Translations under genes and position numbers: made by a program
Assembly: GCF_017654505.1 (NCBI RefSeq)
Contig: NC_054537.1
Coordinates: 60,910,145-60,974,144 of the forward strand
Length of the DNA: 64,000 nucleotides
Direction: 5' to 3'
Source of the DNA: Polyodon spathula
Lineage: Eukaryota > Chordata > Actinopteri > Acipenseriformes > Polyodontidae
Shown: positions 58,540 to 64,000 of the stretch, in pieces
Numbering within the stretch: the first letter of the stretch is position 1
Layout of the letters: every line of letters begins with the position of its first letter
Notes under the pieces: model-generated
What the model was told of the DNA's origin: nothing
What the model saw: only the letters and a program-made list of their open reading frames with translations
Database searches by the model: none

Positions 58540-59142
58540 GTAAAAAGATAAATAAAAAGCACAATATATATGTGCTTTGTCAGGCTCGGGTTGCCTCCAG
58601 TTTTTGCTCAGCTATGATCCATTATATAAGGAATAGTGCTGCAATGAATTACGTGATTGTTATTTGTATCATGGCTCTGGTGACATTATGAACCAGAAAA
58701 GCAAAGCCTGAGATGCAACCTGGAACAGGAAAAAGAAGAATATACAATGATTAAGCTTATGGTGCTTTATTTGTAAAGAATGATAAAATAGAACTAGATT
58801 TCACCTGATTCCCCCATGTGCGATATTAAAGCCTGATTTAAACCTGTATTTTAAAATTTCCAAACTACCCCAAAAGCAAAAAAAAAAAAAATGCAACCTG
58901 AAAAACAGAACATATTATATATAACAAAACTACATGTACAATGCTGCTGTCCACAAAAAGAAGAACATTTCACAAAGTATGAAGAATTTGACCAGGTGAG
59001 TGAGCTAGGAAGTCACACACCAGTGCCAGTGTGTTATGTTCCAAATGTTTCCAAACCAGAAAAAATACAGGGAACAAGACTGATCCACTTCTCTCCATTG
59101 TGAATTGTTTTGTTTTAGTTACGCAAGGACTGTATTGCTTTT
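58540..59142. other. No confirmed feature
   Basis: A possible but unproven exon ends at 58995 (HFTKYEEFDQ before GTGAGT). It lacks a good acceptor and family similarity. Confidence 0.3.
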
Positions 59143-59160
59143 AAGAAACTTGTCTACAGG

Positions 59161-59502
59161 GGAGCTCCCAAGTGGTGCACCCAGCAAAGGATGTGCCCTA
59201 TAGCCTGGGGATCGCAGGTTCAAGTCCAGGCTATGTCACAGCTGACCATGACTGGGAGTTCTTTGGGGACAGCACACAATTGACCAAGCACTGCAGGGGA
59301 ATCCACAGCTCACCACACAGCAGGGACCCCTATTCATCCCCATGGCATCGTTCTGCAGTGGAGCTTCCAGATCTGTGTACCATAGATACCATAGATCCAC
59401 CTCTGGTACCATAGATCTGGTGGCCTCAAGGTGAAAAATGACAGATTGGCAGGAGCACATTTCAGAGGACATGTTCTCCAGCCTCCGTTCGGAGGGGAAA
59501 CG
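59161..59502 (+). mobile_element. tRNA-derived SINE with 18-bp target-site duplication
   Basis: The head resembles a tRNA with a B box GGTTCAAGTCC at 59217-59227 and an A-box-like TGGTGCACCCAGC at about 59172. The body (GACCATGACTGGGAGTTC ... CCAGATCTGTGTACC ... CAGCCTCCGTTCGGAGG) resembles a SINE that I associate with sturgeon-like fishes. The element is flanked by AAGAAACTTGTCTACAGG (59143-59160) and AAGAAACTTGTCCACAGG (59503-59520), which proves target-primed insertion. RNA polymerase III would have transcribed the parent. Confidence 0.92.
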
Positions 59503-59520
59503 AAGAAACTTGTCCACAGG

Positions 59521-62200
59521 GAACAATTAGGTAGCAGTTCCAGAGTTTGACGTTGAAAAGTTGGGCAGACACTTTGTAAATCACCCTGTGAAAGAAGCAA
59601 TAACCTACAGTTGCTAAACATCTCCTGTACATACTGAAAGACTGTAGTGCTGTTCTGCAGATGTTTGTTTAGAAGGAAACATTTTGTGGTTCAAAATAAA
59701 AAAAAAAAAGTTTCATAGTAATGAGCTGAGCCTGCTGTGTTATAGTCTTAAAAGGAAGAAACCCTTATGAACATTTAGCACAGTGAAAGCATAGCAACAT
59801 GTAATAAAGCATAATAAAAGCATGCTAAAACATAGTTTCGCATTATAAAGTAAAGCATATTCAACAACACGGAAAACAAGATAAACTATGCTAAATGCAA
59901 ATAATTCCATGGTAAACGTTTTTCAGGGAAAAGAAGGTGGAGGTGTTTTTCAGTTTATATTATCTTTACAATTACAGCAAGTTTGCTTTAATTGCAGGAA
60001 GAATTGTTTTTTTTTTTTCTGTGCAGATTTTCACACCTGATCTATACATTTTATTCTACATTATCACAGATTCTGAAATAATTAATTTACAATAATGAAG
60101 TCTTGTGCCTAAGACAATGTTACTCATTAACCACTAACCCATGAAAATGGCTTCTTCTGTATACTGGCATATAGCATGTGTTTGTCAGACAGGTCTGGAA
60201 AAGAAAATACTGCATTTTGTTCCATTTTAACCTGAAATAGCATCAAACCAAATATGTCATTAGAATTAAAATGCAGGGGGCTAAGGCAGTTTTTGTCTGC
60301 ATGTTGATGGTATGCCTCAGACAATATGCCGTTATCATTTTTCGGCAAATAAATAATTTACTACCCATATTTTTTTGTCATATTGAAATATGCTGACAGC
60401 ATGAGAAAGAAAAGTTTGTTTACAGCAGATAGGAGAAGAAAAATCTATAGTCTAAGCCTATAGCTGTTCCTTGTTAATTATGTTAAATGTTAGCACTTCT
60501 CATAAGAAATGGCAGTCTGGTTTATGGAAAGTAGCACAGCCTGAACCAATGCAAAATGAATCATTTGCATGGACATTGATTACACAAAAAAATCAGTAGG
60601 AACAAAAATTATAAAACATCAATCCAATTCTGTTCTAAATACAAGCCCCATTTTGTATGTTATTGTCATTCTGGGGACTAATTAAAAAAAAAAAAAAACT
60701 TAGGCACATGCTAAAGGTTTGTTTATATGTATATATTACTTGATAACTTTTTAAAAGAAAATTCATACAGTCTGATTAAAACAAAAATGAGATATTCCCT
60801 GAAAGAATTTTAGGGCTTATTCAATCAAAGTATCAGACATAGGAGGACACCCCTGAAACACTCTGTTGCATTAGTAAAAGTGTAAAAAGAAAGTATGTTA
60901 AAAGTTATCATTAATTTAAAAGAAGCAAACAAACAAATAATATCCAATATTTATATACCACACCCCTGGTTATACTAAAACCGTTGTTACATGCTGAGCA
61001 GCTAGAATGCTGGCACCTACATTGGTTTATAAGATTTTTGAACAAGTTAAACACATTGGTATAGGTTTCTCATTCATTCCGTAGGTTTCAAAATAACATT
61101 TTTAATTGCTTCAGTGGTGTTTTATTTTGTTTTGTAACAAAAAAAGGGGGCTTTTATAATTTAAGTCCCCAGCTAGATCTGGTTGATAGTCTCCTCTGGG
61201 GGTATGAAGGAGCCCAGATAGCCTGTTACCTAGGGGGGGCCTCTTGTACATGACAGGGGTCGACAATCTACTACCTCAAATTAGCTCAGCACTTAATTGC
61301 CCTCTCATCTTTTCATGCTGTCCTATAAAGCTGTGTGTTTCTGTCTTCCATTTCTTATGAAGCTGCATGTATTCTCCTAATACTTCACAGCTGTTTGTGA
61401 CACAATGCCTGTCTTCACAGCACAACAACCATAGTTCCATTAGTTGTTACTTTTGCAGGCAGAGGCTCAGGGAGAGACCATACTTTCCACTACAGAGCTG
61501 AGCTGTTTTGGCTGTGTATCACCCCTACCAGGCTTATGGCAGAGTTGTTAATAATGAAATTAAACAACCTTACTTAAACAGCCTGATGAGCACTTGTTCC
61601 TGGGTTAATGTTGATAAACAGCTGATCAAAGCTTTATAGAACATGGTGCCGCCACCTAAGGTTTGGCTAATAACAGCTGTATAGAAGGTCGCCCAGGAAT
61701 TAAATATCTGCAACCTTGTTATCCACCTTACACACCCCAATAGTGAACACAAAACAATAAGAGAAGAGGAAACAAATAAAATTCAATACAACAAGGTTTA
61801 CTAAGGTAAGTATTTCTTATAAGCCCAAAAACTAATCTACAGCACACAATCTGTTAATTGTGAAATAGTAATAACAACTACTTAACACTTTAGAAGCTGT
61901 ACTGAAAACAAAGTATTAATATACAGTTTATAAAATATATTGAACACAGTAAACCAAATAAACAGAAACAGTGACAATCTATAAACCCCAACGTTAACTA
62001 AGGTAACCTGGAAAATAAGGGCTATATGGCCTAAAGTGTATAATACTGGTCCCTATGGGTATACCCAACTAGTTGCAGGCCTGATCGTTCCTTCAGGCTT
62101 TCCCTCTGAAGCCCAAATAACATCCACAAACACAAATATAACTAACTAGCTAAATATATAAAAAGGATGGCAAAGGATTGCACTCACTGATTCTCCACAT
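59521..62200. other. No gene recognised
   Basis: AT-rich sequence with A- and T-runs (59697, 60007, 60684). The stretch 61140-61750 has a higher GC content and could be an old repeat. I found no coding support. Confidence 0.4.
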
Positions 62201-62239
62201 GTAGACTTTCCCATAGAAAGATGGAGGGGTGCCAGATGT

Positions 62240-62747
62240 AATAAAAGTCCTACTTTATTAACCAAAAGTCAATCCTCTTGAACCTTCTCAGGTGCCATAG
62301 TAACCCAGGTGATGGGAAACCTGGATGCTATCTTGGTTGACAGGATAGCACTGGATGGAGTGATGAAGTCTAGAATGGTAGCTTTCCCTGAGTATGCCCT
62401 GTGTCTAGATGACTACTGAACATATAGTAATAGATTTCAAGTTTTGTACATATAATTTTGCCTAATGTTTACTGCTTGGTAATATTACTGCTAGTAACCT
62501 GATTAATTAGTGTATTGTATTGAATTCAAACCAAATTCAAAGATATTTACTATATACAGTACTTGCTGTATCTCTTGCTGCACATTGCTTACATCTCTCC
62601 CTTCTCTTCCTCTTGCCCCTCCCCTCTGATTTGCTCACAGGTTCTCTTTCCTGCCTTTCACAACAAATTCTATTAGCTGCTACCAGAGTTGCTGTAACTG
62701 TCTTTTGACCCTTGTTTGACAGCACCTTTACTTTTATACTGGCTACA
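62240..62747 (-). mobile_element. 3' LTR of a Gypsy element
   Basis: On minus, a purine tract (AAATGGGGGGAGAG, plus 62748-62761) is followed at once by TGTAGCCAG and a TATA-like TATAAAAG (62731-62738). An AATAAA on minus lies near 62256-62262. This is the expected order of a 3' LTR. The far end is not resolved and may be 50-100 bp further left. Confidence 0.65.
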
Positions 62748-63049
62748 CTCTCCCCCCATTTAAATGCCTGTATGCCCTCATATAGTAAAACTATCCCCAT
62801 ATGATACTAGCAGAGAGGCTAGTTTGTCAGAAGCCCCTGGGGAAAAGGAATGACACCACTTGGGCAGCTAGGCAGGTCTTGAGGCCCACTATTAGTGTCA
62901 ACGTAAATCATCATTCACTTGTGAACTATTTGGAGTGGAAAGTTCACAGAAACACCAGGTTTGTCGTAAGTGAGTCTCATTGGGGGTTTCACTGATCTTT
63001 CTGATCTGTGGGGAAAACTAGGTTCATCCATGTGCATCAGGGCTATCAT

Positions 63050-64000
63050 TCACCACAATGGAGGGGATTCCTCGTCTCGTATAACTGCTTCAGTCTCGAA
63101 GTCGCCTTCTCCTATATGCAACACAATCTGCTCCTGAGCCTGATCTTCATGTTCTGTTGGCAGATCACCCTCATCTGTCAAACTTGGTTGAGGGGAAGGC
63201 ACCTCTAGCCAGAACCCAGTGAAAGAGCACAGAATGTTGCTTCATCGGAGTGGCTTCTAGGAGGAGGTTCCCGGTAGAAGGGGGGCATAGTCTCCAACTT
63301 GTTGGCCTACTACCGGAGTTTGGTCTTGGGGGAGTCGTTGGGCTTTGCTTCCCTTCGGCTACTCTCAAAGTGTCCAAGTGGTAGCAAATGGTTGTGATGG
63401 AGGGGTTTAACCACTCCTTTTTCTGGACGTGCTTAGTATACCAGCCGACCTTGTAGTTTTGCAACTACCAAGTACGGGTCTTGCTGCCATCCGTTAGCAG
63501 TCTTTTGCTTCCTGGTTACTCCCAAGTTCTGTATTAGCACTTGATCCCCTTCAGCTAAGGTCTGATCTTGTACAAGCCGGTCATACCACTGCTTATTCCC
63601 TCATTGTTTCTTCTCTGCTGCATTTGTGGTGAGCCGGTAGGCCTCCTGTAGTTCAGCCCAAGTGGGGTGACATACTGGTGGTGGGGTTGCTCTTGTTGAT
63701 CTTCATGGGCTACTCCAAAACACAGATCCACTGGCAAGTGAGCATCCCTCCCAAACAGCAGGTAATATGGAGAGAAACCAATGACATTGTTCTTGGTACA
63801 GTTTTCTTGCTGGGTTCTAAGGCTCCTAACATATTTAACAGTATTCTTTTAAAGCACTCTGCCTGAGGGTCGTGCTGTAGATGATATGGTGTGGTTTGTG
63901 ATTTCTTAACCCCCAGCAGGCCAAGCAATTCTTTAATGAGACCACTCTCAAAGTTCCTCCTTGGCAGGGAGACCATAATGCACGAAAAACTATCCCCATA
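63050..64000 (-). pseudogene. Gypsy integrase C-terminal half, running off the window
   Basis: From the right edge on minus: RNFESGLIKELLGLLGVKK then TTPYHLQHDPQAECFKRIL and LGALEPSKK, the usual stretch between the second Asp and the catalytic Glu region (PQ.D.Q.ERFNRTL in live copies). The Asp-containing DQG is degraded to SLPR, and Glu of VERFN is retained as AECFK. Further left, frames with ARPEKRVVKPLHHNHLLPL and an acidic tail (about 63190-63050, GEGDFETEAVIRDEESPP) complete the protein's end. Many stops are present. With the LTR at 62240-62747 it forms the 3' end of one minus-strand element. Confidence 0.85.

Noticed and set aside
58398..58691. Plus-strand frame of 97 codons
   Set aside because: It overlaps the ABCA13-like exon in the wrong frame. 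The frame with NSSCWWSDPD fits the splice phase and the family.
58911..58995. Possible next ABCA13-like exon ending at a GTGAGT donor
   Set aside because: It has no convincing acceptor, the phase gives a stop, and the peptide does not resemble the expected loop.

Overview
The window looks like transposon-rich nuclear DNA from a ray-finned fish. It holds spliced vertebrate-type exons, long (AT)n, (GT)n and (CT)n tracts, and Tc1, IS630-like, hAT, Penelope-like, CR1, L1, Gypsy and tRNA-SINE sequences, all on a soft AT-rich background. The SINE and several LTRs look to me like repeats of non-teleost fishes such as sturgeon or paddlefish. That placement is inference from memory, not a search result.

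The host gene content is one thin plus-strand thread. Three stretches are recognisable as ABC transporter A-subfamily, closest to ABCA13. They are an exon just after Walker A of nucleotide-binding domain 1 (35780-35995), an exon around the H-loop of the same domain (49751-49871), and two exons opening the second half of the protein (56782-57016 and 58456-58539). The last two are open and splice in phase. The two NBD1 exons carry frameshifts, a stop codon and a short deletion that removes the H-loop, so this copy is probably a decaying paralogue. Upstream on the same strand are six further exon-like blocks (5-169, 2023-2175, 2553-2671, 15477-15649, 26820-26926, 27887-27973). They have open frames, sequons and, for the first four, a compatible phase chain. 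They may encode the large extracellular N-terminal part of the same protein, but I cannot prove it.

From 1 to 9.5 kb there is the endonuclease end of a non-LTR element, then a nested stack: a gag-only LTR retrotransposon whose left LTR holds a 2.7 kb insertion and whose right LTR holds a dead Tc1 element. From 9.5 to 15 kb there are nested solo LTRs and a Penelope-like fragment bounded by (AT)n tracts. From 17 to 26 kb there are two Gypsy pol remnants (one with integrase before reverse transcriptase), several solo LTRs with clean target-site duplications, a hAT element and a Tc1-like relic. From 26 to 36 kb there are more LTRs, a 70-bp-arm palindrome and exon blocks. From 36 to 50 kb there are a Gypsy gag/protease remnant, an almost full-length but internally deleted CR1 LINE and an L1-type remnant. 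From 50 to 64 kb there are an IS630-like transposon with a small intron, a (CT)n tract, a 68-bp tandem duplication, a SINE with an 18-bp duplication and the 3' end of another Gypsy element.

No complete, intact gene lies in the window. Nothing suggests bacterial, phage or CRISPR content.
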